From Desulfobacula sp. (GTDB lineage Bacteria > Desulfobacterota > Desulfobacteria > Desulfobacterales > Desulfobacteraceae): a stretch of 64,000 nucleotides of DNA. The translations under genes were made by a program, and so were the position numbers. Shown one piece after another: positions 38,903 to 49,900 of the stretch. The notes beneath the pieces were generated by a model. That model saw nothing but the letters and a program-made list of their open reading frames with translations, was not told where the DNA came from and did no database searches. Positions within the stretch are counted from its first letter, which is position 1, and the number at the start of each line of letters is the position of its first letter. The stretch is taken from positions 1 through 64,000 of the forward strand of contig NZ_JAQYWD010000026.1 in the NCBI RefSeq assembly GCF_030145145.1. The letters are read 5' to 3'.

Positions 38903-41137
38903 TTATTTGCTGGTATGGGTAAAAACACCCTCCCAGTTTATATCGGGTGGATTTGTTTTAAAAAAAGCACACCTGTCTTGATATATCTTATATAGTTTTT
39001 GTTCAGGATATTGACGGACAAGGTCTCTAAAATAGTGTTCTCCCTTAACAAAGGACTTGTTTTTGTATAGGTTTAACCCCTCGGTGTAAGCATCAATCTC
39101 TTGTTTACGCTGGGGTGTGGTATCCTTCAGCCACGAATAAACCGTATAGATGCGAACCGGCTCGTTTTTTCCCTTGACCCTTACCAGGTCCAATTCCTGG
39201 ACGACAATATCCCGGGGGCATTTCTTGAGAAGGGTCTCGCTGACAATCAGCTGAACCCCGTAAAATTTTGTCAGGCTTTCCAATCGGGAAGCCAGGTTCA
39301 CATTGTCACCGATAATGGTATAATCAAAAATATCGGCTGACCCCATATTCCCAACCCTGCATCGACCGGAATGCAATCCAATACCGATGGCCAGATGAAT
39401 ACCAAATTTTTTTTCAAACCCCTTGTTCAAATCGGGCAATGCATCCAGGATCTCTAACGCTGTTTTAACGGCAAACGCCTCATGATGCTTCACATCCACC
39501 GGCGCATTCCAGAAACACATGACCGCATCGCCGATAAATTTGTCATGGGTGCCATGATTGTTGATAATAATGCGCGTAACAGGGGTAAAATAATCATGCA
39601 GCAATAGGGTGACTTGTGACGGTGAAAGGCGTTCAGAAAGTGAGGTAAACCCTCGAATATCGGAAAACAGAATGCTGATGGGTTTCTCTTCCCCTTCAAG
39701 GCTCAATTTTTCCGGATTTTCAGCCAGTTGATCCACCACAGCCTTGGATACGTATTTGCTGAATGCACTGCGGAAAAATTTCTTTTTTTTTTCGGAAAAC
39801 CAGAATTTTTGCAGGGTTAAAATTGAAAAATTTTCAATCAGCACCATTAATGGGAAAAAAGGAGATACCCAGATATTAAACCGGTCAAGGCTCCATAGAC
39901 CACCATACCATGCCCCCAAACCAAGTATCAGCGTGATGAGCAGGGTTAAAAAGGCACTGGCCCAACCGATCAGCAGGGTGGTGATCACCCCCCACAACAG
40001 GATGCAGGCAAGTTCCAGGCCGGGTATCCAGTCCGGTCTGTGGATGAAATCATTCCGCAGGATATTGTCCACAATGGTGGCATGAACCTCAACACCGGGG
40101 AATACCTGGTCCAGGGGAGAGACCCGCATATCTTTCAGCCCGGCTGCCGAAGTCCCCAAAAAGATGATTTTTCCCTGCAGCGCCTGTTTATCTGCCGTGT
40201 CTTCCAGGATTTCCCCGGCAGAAATATAGGGGAAGGTATTGCTGGGTCCCCGGTAATTTAACAGCATGGCGCCGTTGGGTTGCAAAGGAATAACGGTGGT
40301 GCCGATTTTTATGGATTCAATGCCGCCCCGGGTTACCCGGATGACCGGATCCGGCAGTTTGTCTTTAAAAGCAGTCATTAGGGTTGCCAGGGATAACTGT
40401 GGATATATTTTTTTTTGCCAGGAAATAAACAACGGTGTTCTTCTGAGCACCCCATCTTTATCGGTTAAGGTGTTCATAAAACCGGCATTATTGCCGCTTT
40501 CTAAAAAAACAGGCAGGGGAGAAATCAGATGTGACGCTTTAAACAGATAGTTGTGAGCCGGTTTTGCGCCTGGTGCCTTGATTTCAACCACTTTCAAAGC
40601 CGGTGGTGGTAACAGTGCCGAGGAAGGAGATCCATTTTTTTCAAAACCAAAAGAATATCCCAGAACATACGGTCCTTTTTGCAATACATTAGCAAACAGC
40701 TGATCGTTATCCAGAAGTCCCTCCGGTATTCCTGAAAACTGGATATCAATATGGAGATCTCGTTTAAGTGCTTTTTGCAGCACAACCGGTGATGTCCCGT
40801 CAGGCTCTGCAAAAAGAATATCCGCTCCCACTGCAAGGGCGCCGGCCATATGGATTTTCTGTAACAAAAGGGCCACACGATAACGGGGCCACGGCCATTG
40901 CCCGAATTTTTCAAGGCTGTATTCATCAATATCAACAATAGCAACAGATTGTGTTTTGTCATTTGAATAGACTTTTTGAAAAAAAACATCATAGAGTTTA
41001 TATTCCAAAAGGTTGAGATATGCCGGTTTGAAGATATATATCCCCGCAGTCAGCAGTGTTATAGCAAGTCCCAAAGCCATGACGGTCCAGTGGGCCTGTT
41101 TGAAAAACCGGGATATGTGCTGGGCAATTTGTATCAC
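38903..41137 (-). CDS. CHASE2 sensor class III adenylate cyclase
   Basis: 744 residues. A first membrane helix at ~20-38, a CHASE2 extracytoplasmic sensor domain at ~40-360 (SVAIVDIDEYSLEKFGQWPWPR is typical), three helices at ~370-440, and a class III cyclase domain at ~475-655. The catalytic set is complete: metal Asp in FSDIRGFTSLSER, Lys and Asp in DKFIGDAVMCFW, FDYTIIGDNVNLASRLES (Asp, Asn, Arg). Lys plus Asp favour ATP, so it should make cAMP. Start is GTG (41137), with AAGGAG upstream. It is divergent from the type I secretion genes. Confidence 0.88.
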   Translation of the reverse strand: MIQIAQHISRFFKQAHWTVMALGLAITLLTAGIYIFKPAYLNLLEYKLYDVFFQKVYSNDKTQSVAIVDIDEYSLEKFGQWPWPRYRVALLLQKIHMAGALAVGADILFAEPDGTSPVVLQKALKRDLHIDIQFSGIPEGLLDNDQLFANVLQKGPYVLGYSFGFEKNGSPSSALLPPPALKVVEIKAPGAKPAHNYLFKASHLISPLPVFLESGNNAGFMNTLTDKDGVLRRTPLFISWQKKIYPQLSLATLMTAFKDKLPDPVIRVTRGGIESIKIGTTVIPLQPNGAMLLNYRGPSNTFPYISAGEILEDTADKQALQGKIIFLGTSAAGLKDMRVSPLDQVFPGVEVHATIVDNILRNDFIHRPDWIPGLELACILLWGVITTLLIGWASAFLTLLITLILGLGAWYGGLWSLDRFNIWVSPFFPLMVLIENFSILTLQKFWFSEKKKKFFRSAFSKYVSKAVVDQLAENPEKLSLEGEEKPISILFSDIRGFTSLSERLSPSQVTLLLHDYFTPVTRIIINNHGTHDKFIGDAVMCFWNAPVDVKHHEAFAVKTALEILDALPDLNKGFEKKFGIHLAIGIGLHSGRCRVGNMGSADIFDYTIIGDNVNLASRLESLTKFYGVQLIVSETLLKKCPRDIVVQELDLVRVKGKNEPVRIYTVYSWLKDTTPQRKQEIDAYTEGLNLYKNKSFVKGEHYFRDLVRQYPEQKLYKIYQDRCAFFKTNPPDINWEGVFTHTSK

Positions 41138-41215
41138 TAAGTTTCTATTTTCTCCTTTTAAAAATAATACTGCCTTTTGTCGATGGTATCTGATAGTGTC
41201 AAAAAAAGATAGTTC

Positions 41216-41246
41216 TTGACAAACTTAATGCGCTGGGATTTATAGT
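41216..41246 (+). promoter_or_regulatory. Predicted promoter of the type I secretion operon
   Basis: TTGACA (41216-41221), then TATAGT (41241-41246, 5/6) after a 19-base spacer. The TolC-like gene starts 67 bases later with an AAGGAGGT site. Confidence 0.45.
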
Positions 41247-41312
41247 ATTTTGATCCCAATGTTATTTCAATAAAAAAACATTATTACGATAAAATAATAC
41301 TAAGGAGGTAAA

Positions 41313-42644
41313 ATGCATAAAGTTATTTTAAAGTGTTTTGTCATTTTTTTATTTATCGCCCTTGTTTCATTGAATGGGTATGCTAGTGATGGGTTGCAAA
41401 AAACAAAAAATTTAGCATCTGAATTGAACCTTCATCATTTGTTGATGCAGCTCCAGGAAAATCACGAAGAAATTAAAAATTTTCAAAGTCAGGTTGAACA
41501 GGCCCAGGCACAATATCTTCAGAGTAAAGGGCTTTATTATCCAACCCTGGATCTGATGGCTGACGGTGGCAGACAAGATATAGATCAGGAGTTCAGCAAT
41601 GATACAAATGAGAACCGATACAATGTTACATTAAGGGCCCGTCAACTGATAACAGATTTTGGAAAAACAAAAGGGATCGTTGACAGATCTGCTGTGCTGC
41701 TTGAACAGGCCAAAGCCCGTTTGGAGTCAAGCCGTCAGCAGTTGATGCTGGAAGGTATTCATGCATATATCAATGTTATCCGGGCTAGGGAACGACTTAA
41801 ATCCGCCCAACAGTCTGAAGCACGCATCAAGGAATTAACAGGAATTGAAAAAACCCTGGTGGAAAAAGGGGCAGGCCTTTCTTCAGATGTTCTCCAGGCA
41901 AAATCACAACTGGCCGGCGCAATGGCCTTGAGAGTTGAAGCCCAGGGAGAACTCAACTTTGCCATAAATCGCTTCCAGGCCATTTTTTTTCGATCCCCCA
42001 GCACCCGGGAAATCGAATTTCTCGAGGATATTGAGTTTCCGGACAATCAGTTGCCGGCTATGCTTGAAGATGCCGTTACCACAGCCCGGCAGCAAAACCC
42101 TGAGCTGCTGATTACACGGTACACGACCCAAATGGCCCAAAAAGATATTGATATTGCCAAAACAGCATTTTATCCAAAAGTGAATCTCTTTGCCGAAGCC
42201 GTGGCAAAAGACAATGAGGATGGTATTATCGGTTATAGAAATGAAGCCTCTGCAGGTATGGAACTCAGCTATAATTTTTTCAATGGGGGAGGGGACAAAG
42301 CCGCATTAAAATCGGCATTGGCAAATCGAAAAGCGACCTCATATCATACCGAGTATGTTCAGAGAATCATCCAGGAACAGGTCAGCAACAGCTGGGACCA
42401 GTTATCAATTTTAAAACAAAAAAGTGAACTTTTAGACCAGCAGGCAGAGATTGTGAAAAATTTTTTATTGCTGGCCAAAAAAGAGCGTAAAATGGGAACA
42501 CGGTCCCTTTTAGATGTGCTTAACGGTGAAATTAATTATATCAATGCCACTGCCACCGCCATTGCCGCCCGCCAGGACACGAAGATGGCTGCCTACAACC
42601 TTTTGTTTTCAATGGGCAGTATCCATCTGCAACTGTTTGAGTAA
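41313..42644 (+). CDS. TolC-family outer-membrane channel
   Basis: 443 residues with a Sec signal peptide (VILKCFVIFLFIALVSLNGYAS) and two repeats of the TolC coiled-coil/barrel type. Long helices rich in Gln/Ala/Glu appear (QSQVEQAQAQYLQSKGLYYPTLDLMADGG and AFYPKVNLFAEAVAK). It forms the outer-membrane duct for type I secretion, paired with the ABC and HlyD genes downstream. The promoter and strong ribosome site mark it as first in the operon. Confidence 0.9.
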   Translation: MHKVILKCFVIFLFIALVSLNGYASDGLQKTKNLASELNLHHLLMQLQENHEEIKNFQSQVEQAQAQYLQSKGLYYPTLDLMADGGRQDIDQEFSNDTNENRYNVTLRARQLITDFGKTKGIVDRSAVLLEQAKARLESSRQQLMLEGIHAYINVIRARERLKSAQQSEARIKELTGIEKTLVEKGAGLSSDVLQAKSQLAGAMALRVEAQGELNFAINRFQAIFFRSPSTREIEFLEDIEFPDNQLPAMLEDAVTTARQQNPELLITRYTTQMAQKDIDIAKTAFYPKVNLFAEAVAKDNEDGIIGYRNEASAGMELSYNFFNGGGDKAALKSALANRKATSYHTEYVQRIIQEQVSNSWDQLSILKQKSELLDQQAEIVKNFLLLAKKERKMGTRSLLDVLNGEINYINATATAIAARQDTKMAAYNLLFSMGSIHLQLFE

Positions 42645-42673
42645 GGGGATCAGCCAAACGATGATGCCTGGGG

Positions 42674-44365
42674 GTGATGGGTGCTAATTTTACTATGAAA
42701 GAAATCCTCCGTCGGGTTTTCCGAAAACCGTTACTGGCCATGGAAATTCTTATTGCCAGTTTTTTTATAACTGTTCTGGCGCTTGCCATGCCGCTGTATG
42801 TCATACAGATATTAAACCGGTATGTCAGCTATGGCTTCCATGGCACACTTATTACCCTGACCACAGGGATGTTGCTGGCGATCTTGCTGCAGTTCGGGTT
42901 CAGGATATTGCGAACAAAGATGGCAAGTGTGGTCAACCAGGACGTCAATGACCAGTTATCCCTGGATGTCCTGACCATTGTTACCCAGGCAAAGGCAGAG
43001 CCCCTTGATCTGTTTTCACGATCAAGGATACAGGAAGTCCTTAATAGTATTCAGACCCTTCAGAGCACCTATGACGCTCAAACGTTGAATACGCTTATTG
43101 ATGCCCCTTTTTCCCTGCTCTTTATCGGGGCAACCTATCTGTTGAGTCCTGCGTTGGCCGGGGTTGCCGTAATGGGCATCATGATCGGCCTGGTTACTGG
43201 ATGGCTGAGCATCAGGAAGTCTCAGCAGAACTCAGAACAGCTGTTAATCGAAAGCGCAACCCATCGCAACCTGAATTATTCTGCCGTTAATGCCCTTGAT
43301 ACTGTCCGGGCTTTCAGTGCCGGGGGGTTTCTTCAACATATGTGGCAGAGCCAGCTGTCAACCATCAGTCGGTTGCGGGAGAAAATGACGGATACAAAAG
43401 AGCTGTCCCAGACACTGACACTGTCCGGTAGTTCTTTAACCAGTGTATTGATTTATGCGGTGGGGGCAACCATCGTGGTTCAGGGTGACTTAACTGTGGG
43501 GGCGTTGATTGGTGCCAATATTCTTGTGGGAAGGGCCTATCAGAACATTACCCGGCTGGTCCAGGTCAGCTACCTGCTGGGCAAAGCAAAAGAAGCGTTT
43601 AAACAGATTGCCTTGCTGAAAAGGTTACCCCTGGAGTCTGCCACCGGGTCGTCTCTAAGAGAGTATACCGGGCAGATCGAATTTCAAGATGTGGGGTTTG
43701 CCTTTCCCAATACCTCCCATCCGGTTTTTGAATCTGTGACACTCACGATGGCTTCGGGGAAAGCCATGGCCGTTTACGGACGGAATGGTACGGGTAAAAC
43801 AACTTTGGCAAAACTGCTGGTGGGTCTTTTGGAGCCAAGAAGAGGGAGTATACTGGCCGATGATGTCAACCTTCAACAGCTGGCAGCACCCTGGTGGAGA
43901 AGACAAATTATTTATATGCCCCAGGAACCGTCATTCATCAATGGCACCATAAGAGAAAATATCCTTTTGTTAAATCCTGACCTGGAGGAGTCGGTGTTAA
44001 ATAATATTCTCAGGGCAGTAGATTTAAAGTCATTCCTTGACATGACCCCAAATGGGCTGGACACGCCCATGACGGATAATGGGAAAAATTTGCCCTTGGG
44101 TATCCGACGTCGGTTGTCGCTGGCCCGGGGCCTTGTCACCAATGGCCGGTTGGTGATACTGGATGAACCCACGGATGCCATGGATGAAAAAGGGATCCAG
44201 GCGGTTTATCAGATCATGAATGACCTGATGAAAGCAAACAAGACCATCATTGTGTTTTCCAATGATCCTAAAATATTAAAAGGGGCATCATTGATTTTGA
44301 ATTTAAACGTTAAACCCAAACCTGAATTGACAATACCAGCCATGCCAGCCTTAAAAAGAGACTGA
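42674..44365 (+). CDS. Type I secretion ABC exporter (permease-ATPase)
   Basis: 563 residues: a membrane domain with about six helices (residues 1-310) and a nucleotide-binding domain (320-563). Walker A is YGRNGTGKTTLAK and Walker B VILDEPTD. The ABC signature is degenerate (LPLGIRRRLSLARGL in place of LSGGQxQR). There is no N-terminal C39 peptidase, so it is an RTX-type rather than a bacteriocin-type exporter. Start could be GTG 42674 or ATG 42677. It is the energising component for the adhesin at 46929-53636. Confidence 0.88.
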   Translation: MMGANFTMKEILRRVFRKPLLAMEILIASFFITVLALAMPLYVIQILNRYVSYGFHGTLITLTTGMLLAILLQFGFRILRTKMASVVNQDVNDQLSLDVLTIVTQAKAEPLDLFSRSRIQEVLNSIQTLQSTYDAQTLNTLIDAPFSLLFIGATYLLSPALAGVAVMGIMIGLVTGWLSIRKSQQNSEQLLIESATHRNLNYSAVNALDTVRAFSAGGFLQHMWQSQLSTISRLREKMTDTKELSQTLTLSGSSLTSVLIYAVGATIVVQGDLTVGALIGANILVGRAYQNITRLVQVSYLLGKAKEAFKQIALLKRLPLESATGSSLREYTGQIEFQDVGFAFPNTSHPVFESVTLTMASGKAMAVYGRNGTGKTTLAKLLVGLLEPRRGSILADDVNLQQLAAPWWRRQIIYMPQEPSFINGTIRENILLLNPDLEESVLNNILRAVDLKSFLDMTPNGLDTPMTDNGKNLPLGIRRRLSLARGLVTNGRLVILDEPTDAMDEKGIQAVYQIMNDLMKANKTIIVFSNDPKILKGASLILNLNVKPKPELTIPAMPALKRD

Positions 44366-44370
44366 TTCTT

Positions 44371-45654
44371 ATGCCCGATACAACCGCCAGGAAACTGAGT
44401 CGTGTCACCCACCTTTTTTTTGTTTTGATGGCCTTGATGTGCATCAGTTTTATCTATTGGGCCTATCACGGAGAGTTGGATATTGTCAGTGTTGCGGATG
44501 GGCAGGTGGTGCCAACGGGAAAAATAAAGCATGTGCAGCATCTTGAAGGCGGTATTATCCGGAAAATAAATATTCGGGAAGGAGATGCGGTGACAAAAGG
44601 TCAGGCCCTGGTTGAGCTTGAGCAAATCAGGAGCGGGGCAAGCCTTGAAGAGATTCAAATGAGAATGGATGCCTTAACCGTGGATATTATACGGTATACC
44701 GCCGTGATAAAGGATAAGCAAACCATTGCCTTTCCTCCAGACAGTGAACGAAAATATCCCCACCTGGTAAAAGATGCCCGGAGTCTGTTTGCTGCCCACA
44801 AAAACAGCGTACAAAGCAAGATTGAAACACTGAGCAAGCTTGTGGACCAAAAGCGGCAGCGCATCAAAACCATTGAATCTCATCTGGAAAGCAAACGACA
44901 ACAACTGCCATTACTTGAAGAGCAGCTTGCCTTGTCCCAAGACCTGTTGAATGAAAATTTGACAACCCGTTACAAGCACCTTGAAATCATGCGTAAAACC
45001 AAAGAAATTGAAGGGGGTATCCAAAACGACTTGTCTGCCTTGTTGGAGGCAAATCATGCCCTGAAGGAAACCCAGGCGAATTTAAAAGAGGTGGCATACG
45101 CGTTTAAGGAAAGAACAGAAGAAAAACTCAAGCAGGCAAAACAGGAGCTGAATGAATTCTCTGTCCGATTGAAAAAATTTGAAGACAGCATGAAACGAAC
45201 CATTATTCGCTCGCCCATTAACGGGGTGATAAAAAAAATATATTTGGTCACAAGGGGGGGCGTGCTCAAACCCGGCGACACCATCGCCGATATTGTCCCC
45301 TCGGAAGAAATCCTCATCATTGAGGCCCATCTGTCCATATCCGATGTCGGATATGTTCAAAAAGGTCAAACGGCATTGTTACAATTGCCAACGTCTGATG
45401 CCCGCAAATATGACAAACTGCCTGGACGGGTTGTCAACATCAGTCCGGATACATTTACCGACAAAAATGGACGGACGTTTTATAATGTCCGCATTGAATC
45501 GGAAAAAAATTATTTTCAATCCGGCGACCAAAAATATAAATTATACCCTGGAATGGTCCTGCTTGCCTATATCCATATCAGCAAACGAACGGTTTTGGAC
45601 TATCTTGTAGACCCTTTTATGAACACACTCAGTTTTTCTCTGCAGGAGCGTTAA
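44371..45654 (+). CDS. HlyD-family membrane fusion protein
   Basis: 427 residues: one N-terminal membrane helix (HLFFVLMALMCISFIYWAYHG), a biotinyl-lipoyl-like beta domain (GQVVPTGKIKHVQHLEGGIIRKINIREGDAV), a long coiled-coil at ~130-290, and a C-terminal beta barrel. The periplasmic adaptor joining the ABC exporter to the TolC channel. Starts 5 bases after the ABC gene. Confidence 0.93.
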   Translation: MPDTTARKLSRVTHLFFVLMALMCISFIYWAYHGELDIVSVADGQVVPTGKIKHVQHLEGGIIRKINIREGDAVTKGQALVELEQIRSGASLEEIQMRMDALTVDIIRYTAVIKDKQTIAFPPDSERKYPHLVKDARSLFAAHKNSVQSKIETLSKLVDQKRQRIKTIESHLESKRQQLPLLEEQLALSQDLLNENLTTRYKHLEIMRKTKEIEGGIQNDLSALLEANHALKETQANLKEVAYAFKERTEEKLKQAKQELNEFSVRLKKFEDSMKRTIIRSPINGVIKKIYLVTRGGVLKPGDTIADIVPSEEILIIEAHLSISDVGYVQKGQTALLQLPTSDARKYDKLPGRVVNISPDTFTDKNGRTFYNVRIESEKNYFQSGDQKYKLYPGMVLLAYIHISKRTVLDYLVDPFMNTLSFSLQER

Positions 45655-45656
45655 GT

Positions 45657-46883
45657 ATGAATATTTTGTTCATTCATCCCGATTTCCCGGGTCAATTTGG
45701 ATTTTTGGCAGAAAGCTTGGGTAAAGATAAGGACAATAAAATTCTTTTTCTCACTTCTGCAACGGCAAACAAAAACCGTCAGATTCCCGGGGTGCAGAAA
45801 ATTGTTTTTTCTGAACAATTGCCGGGGAGGGAAAAGAATGATCCTCATTCCAAAAATCCCCCTGGTCTGGCTGTGGCCAATATCCTTGCGGGACTAAAAA
45901 AACAAGCGTATACGCCTGATTTGATCGTCGGTCATTCCGGTACCGGCACATCTTTTTACGTGAAAGATATCTATCCCAATACTCCTTTCCTGGGCTTTTT
46001 TAACTGGTTCCACAGCCTGGAAAACCCTCATGATGATAGTACGGCTATTTCCGGACCCGACCTGAACATCCGTATGAACTTGAGAAACAAAAACCTGTCC
46101 ATCTTATCTGACCTGTGGGCCTGTGATCATGGCATCTGTCCCACCGGCTGGCAAAAAAGACAATTTCCAAAAGAGTTTCATCAAAAATTGAGTGTCGTGC
46201 ATAACGGCGTCAACACCCGTGCATTCCAACCCTCGACAGATCAAACATTCAAAACAGATGTCCTGGATTTGTCCCACATTAAACAATTGATCACCTACAC
46301 GACAGCGGTGTTGGCCCCTTATAAGGGGTTTCAACAGTTTATCGCTTCTTTGCCCGCGGTTTTAGAACAACAACCAGATGCCCATGCCGTCATTGTGGGT
46401 GCAGATCGTGTATCCTTTGGTGATGCATCCGGCAATAAAACATCGTATAAGTCATTGATTTTTGAAAAAGTTAAACTGGATCCCCATCGGGTTCATTTCA
46501 TTGATGGTCTGGCCCATGAAGCGTATAAAATGCTTCTCCAGTCGTCTAGGGTTCATGTTTATCTTGACTCCCCCCTGATGGTTTCACCATCCTTGCTGGA
46601 AGCGATGTCCTGTGAATGCCTGGTGCTTGCACCGGATATGTTGCCGGTTAAGGAAGTGATCACCGATGGAGTGAACGGGATCATAACCGATTTTTCTTCC
46701 CCGGATAAAATCAGTGAAAAGATTTCAGCCTGCCTGGATTATCCCTCTTTTATGACAGCAGTCAAACAAAAAGCACGGCAGACGATTGTTAAAACATATG
46801 CCATTGAAAAAACGCTTCCCCGGCAACTGGACATCATTAAAAAAATGATTCATCAGGACAAACAGGGCAACCTGTTTGGTTGA
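45657..46883 (+). CDS. GT4-type glycosyltransferase
   Basis: 408 residues. MNILFIHPDFPGQFGFLAESL is a GT-B N-terminal start; the donor-binding half has YKGFQQFIASLPAV and SPSLLEAMSCECLVLAPDMLPVKEVITDG, the EX7E-like region of GT4 enzymes. Starts 2 bases after the HlyD gene, so it is part of the secretion operon, and may glycosylate the adhesin or a surface polymer. No acceptor can be named. It converges on the adhesin gene. Confidence 0.85.
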   Translation: MNILFIHPDFPGQFGFLAESLGKDKDNKILFLTSATANKNRQIPGVQKIVFSEQLPGREKNDPHSKNPPGLAVANILAGLKKQAYTPDLIVGHSGTGTSFYVKDIYPNTPFLGFFNWFHSLENPHDDSTAISGPDLNIRMNLRNKNLSILSDLWACDHGICPTGWQKRQFPKEFHQKLSVVHNGVNTRAFQPSTDQTFKTDVLDLSHIKQLITYTTAVLAPYKGFQQFIASLPAVLEQQPDAHAVIVGADRVSFGDASGNKTSYKSLIFEKVKLDPHRVHFIDGLAHEAYKMLLQSSRVHVYLDSPLMVSPSLLEAMSCECLVLAPDMLPVKEVITDGVNGIITDFSSPDKISEKISACLDYPSFMTAVKQKARQTIVKTYAIEKTLPRQLDIIKKMIHQDKQGNLFG

Positions 46884-46928
46884 TAAAGGCTTGCTTACCC
46901 ATACCACACGAGAATGGGAAAAAACGGG

Positions 46929-49900
46929 CTAGACAATTTGAAAGTTTTCTTCACCCAATGTTGAGATATCATTGAATCCATCCAGGTCAGCAAAATGGGT
47001 CAACTCAGCATCATTCACCATATTATCGGTATTGGCATCCCCTTCCCAATAATACACCCGGGCATCTGTGCCATTGCTGAGAACAAAATAGGTATCATCA
47101 TTGGTGCCATCCCCTGGGGTGGCATCAACGGCCGCGTCAAGAATGGATGCCGCATCCGTCCAGTCGCTGGCTACCACGCCCGTTACACCGATGATCTGGT
47201 ATGCAGTGGGATCCGCCTTGTTTGTCCCATCAAACACCGTGTATTCATTGTCTCCTTTAGCAGAAAATCCTAAATCCCGACCCTCTTCAAATCGAAGGAT
47301 ATCATTTTCACCGCTTGCCCCATCGGCTGTAAAATCTAAAATTGTGTCCACAGAATCCGGGGCCGTGGTAAACAAAAAGGTATCATTTCCCAAATTTCCG
47401 GTCAATGTATCAGAACCGGCCTGACCGGCAAGCCAGTTATCGGTTTGAGTGCCAAGGATCACGTCATCAAAACCGGATCCCCAGGCTTCTTCAATGCTGA
47501 AGAGTGCATCATGAAATGTCTCCTGGCCATTGTCATCATATCCAGTGACATCATTGTTCTCCAAGTCAATCTTCACCCCATTAAACTCATCCAGATGGTC
47601 CATCCAGCCATAGCCTAACCAGTCCCATCCCGTGCCGCCGATAATTGTATCGTCTCCAAGTGAGCCTAAGAATCCACTGGAATCAATCAGTCTTCCCTGG
47701 AGGGTATCGTCTCCAGAGTTTGACCCGCTCACTGCCTGGATATCAATGAGAAGGTCCGTATTGCCCCAGCCGTCCTGAGCCGTTCCTGCTTCAAGATTTA
47801 TGACGACATCATCCGGGTCGTCAAAATAAAGGGCCCGGACTCGTTCACCCGCCGTACCAGTGATTTCGTCATTGCCTTCCATACCCCAGACGTACCAGTA
47901 AATATTTGATGTCCCGTCATAATCATTGATGTCGAAAGAAATGCTGTCATCATGATCGGAACCTACGATCCGGGTAATATTGGACAAGCTGTCTGTATCG
48001 CCCCACCCGTCCTTGACACTGGACCCTTCAAAAGACCCGGAAGAATCATAGCTGATATGGGCATCAATGCCATCGGGGTCACTGTCGTAAACCGCATATG
48101 TGCTTCCCCTTGTACCGACGATTTCTGCGCCGATCAGTGCGTCATTTCCCTGGGAACCTGCCAGACGATCATACCCTTCACCGCCAATGAGCGTGTCATC
48201 TCCTTCCCATCCGCCCAGCCAGTTGTTTTCGGCATTTCCCTGGAGGGTATCTGAGAACATCGATCCTTCGGCTATTTCAAGATTCAGTAAAGCATCCTGG
48301 AACAGGGAATTTCCAAGGGAATCAAAGCCTGCGGCATAATTATCAGCCAGGTCAATACTGACCCCATTAAAATCCCCGTTGTCGTCCATCCAGCTATAGG
48401 AGACCCAATCCCGGCCGATAGAACCATCTATACTGTCATCCCCAAGGGTTCCGATAAAGCCGTCATCATTGTCCGATCCCAAAAGGGTGTCAATATAATC
48501 AGACCCACTGACCGCCTGGATATGGGTTAACGTGTCTGTTTTTCCCCATCCATCCACGGCGGTTCCCGTTGACAAATCAACCGTGACACCGATGCCATCC
48601 CCGTTTAGATCCGGGTCATCCAGATACATGACCCTGACGCGTTCTCCGTCCGTACCGGTAATGTCATCCGCGCCGTTCATGCCCCATAATTCCCATCTGA
48701 CATCTGAGAGATCGTTTGGATCCTCTATGGTGAGGGTAATGCTGTCATCAAAGTTAGACCCCTTAATAATGGAAATGTTTTTCAGTGTGTCTGTATCACC
48801 CCATCCGTCCACAACCTGGGAGCCGTTAAACGTATCAAGATCATTTGCCGGGGTATAATGGATAACGGCTTCAATCCCATTCCAGTCATCAGCGCTATTT
48901 ATCGGGTCATCCTGGTAATCTGCCGTATTCCGCGGATAATTGCCTTCAAAATCACCGCCATCCATATAATCATCACCGGCATTGCCGACAAATGTATCCT
49001 CTCCGTTGCCACCCAACAGGGCGTTGTCCTGGTCATTTCCGATCAATGTGTCATCAAAATCGGATCCTTCAACATGATGAATGTCGAAGAGCATGTCGGT
49101 ATCGCCCCAGCCGTCGATGGCATATCCGTTTCCGGGATTGATGCTGCCTTCGTCAAACAAATCCACAAACACACCGTCGATGTCTGCGTCATACCGGGCA
49201 ATAGTATCTTCATTTGCCTGACCCCTCAAAATGTCATCGCCGGCGCCCCCTTCAAATCTCCATTCACCCCAAAAGCTTCCATCACTTTGAATGGTCATGA
49301 CATCATCGAAGTTTGATCCCCATATTTCCGTAATATTGGTAAGCGTATCCATCGTCTGCCATCCGTCAACAACCGATCCGGTGATATCTGTGCCGTCATA
49401 CGCTAATGTGGCGTCAATACCGTCCGTATCCATCAGATAAACAGCCATATTACCCCACTCCTCACTCGCCATACTCAGATTGCCGCCATGGAGGATATCA
49501 TTTCCCTGGCCACCCGAAAACCAGGAATGGGTGTCATCTATTCCCCGGAAGATGTCATTCGCCTGGGAACCCGCGACGCCGTTGATATTTTGAAGGGTAT
49601 CGGTATCCCCCCAGCCATCAAGCACTTCCACCACACCTAGTTGATCTGGCGTCAGGTCAATGACAACCCCCTGGTCATTCACAGGGAAGGGATCATACCA
49701 AAAGGACACCCCGCCATCATCTTCATCCGGATCAACCCCGGCATTGATGGTATCACTGCCGGCTCCGCCTTCATAAATCATGAATCGGCCGTCCCCGGTA
49801 AAGACATCACTATTATCCGTACCCCGGATCCATTCAATATCATACAGGAGGTCTGTGAACCCATATCCGTCCGTTAGGACCACTAGGTCAGATGTATCCA

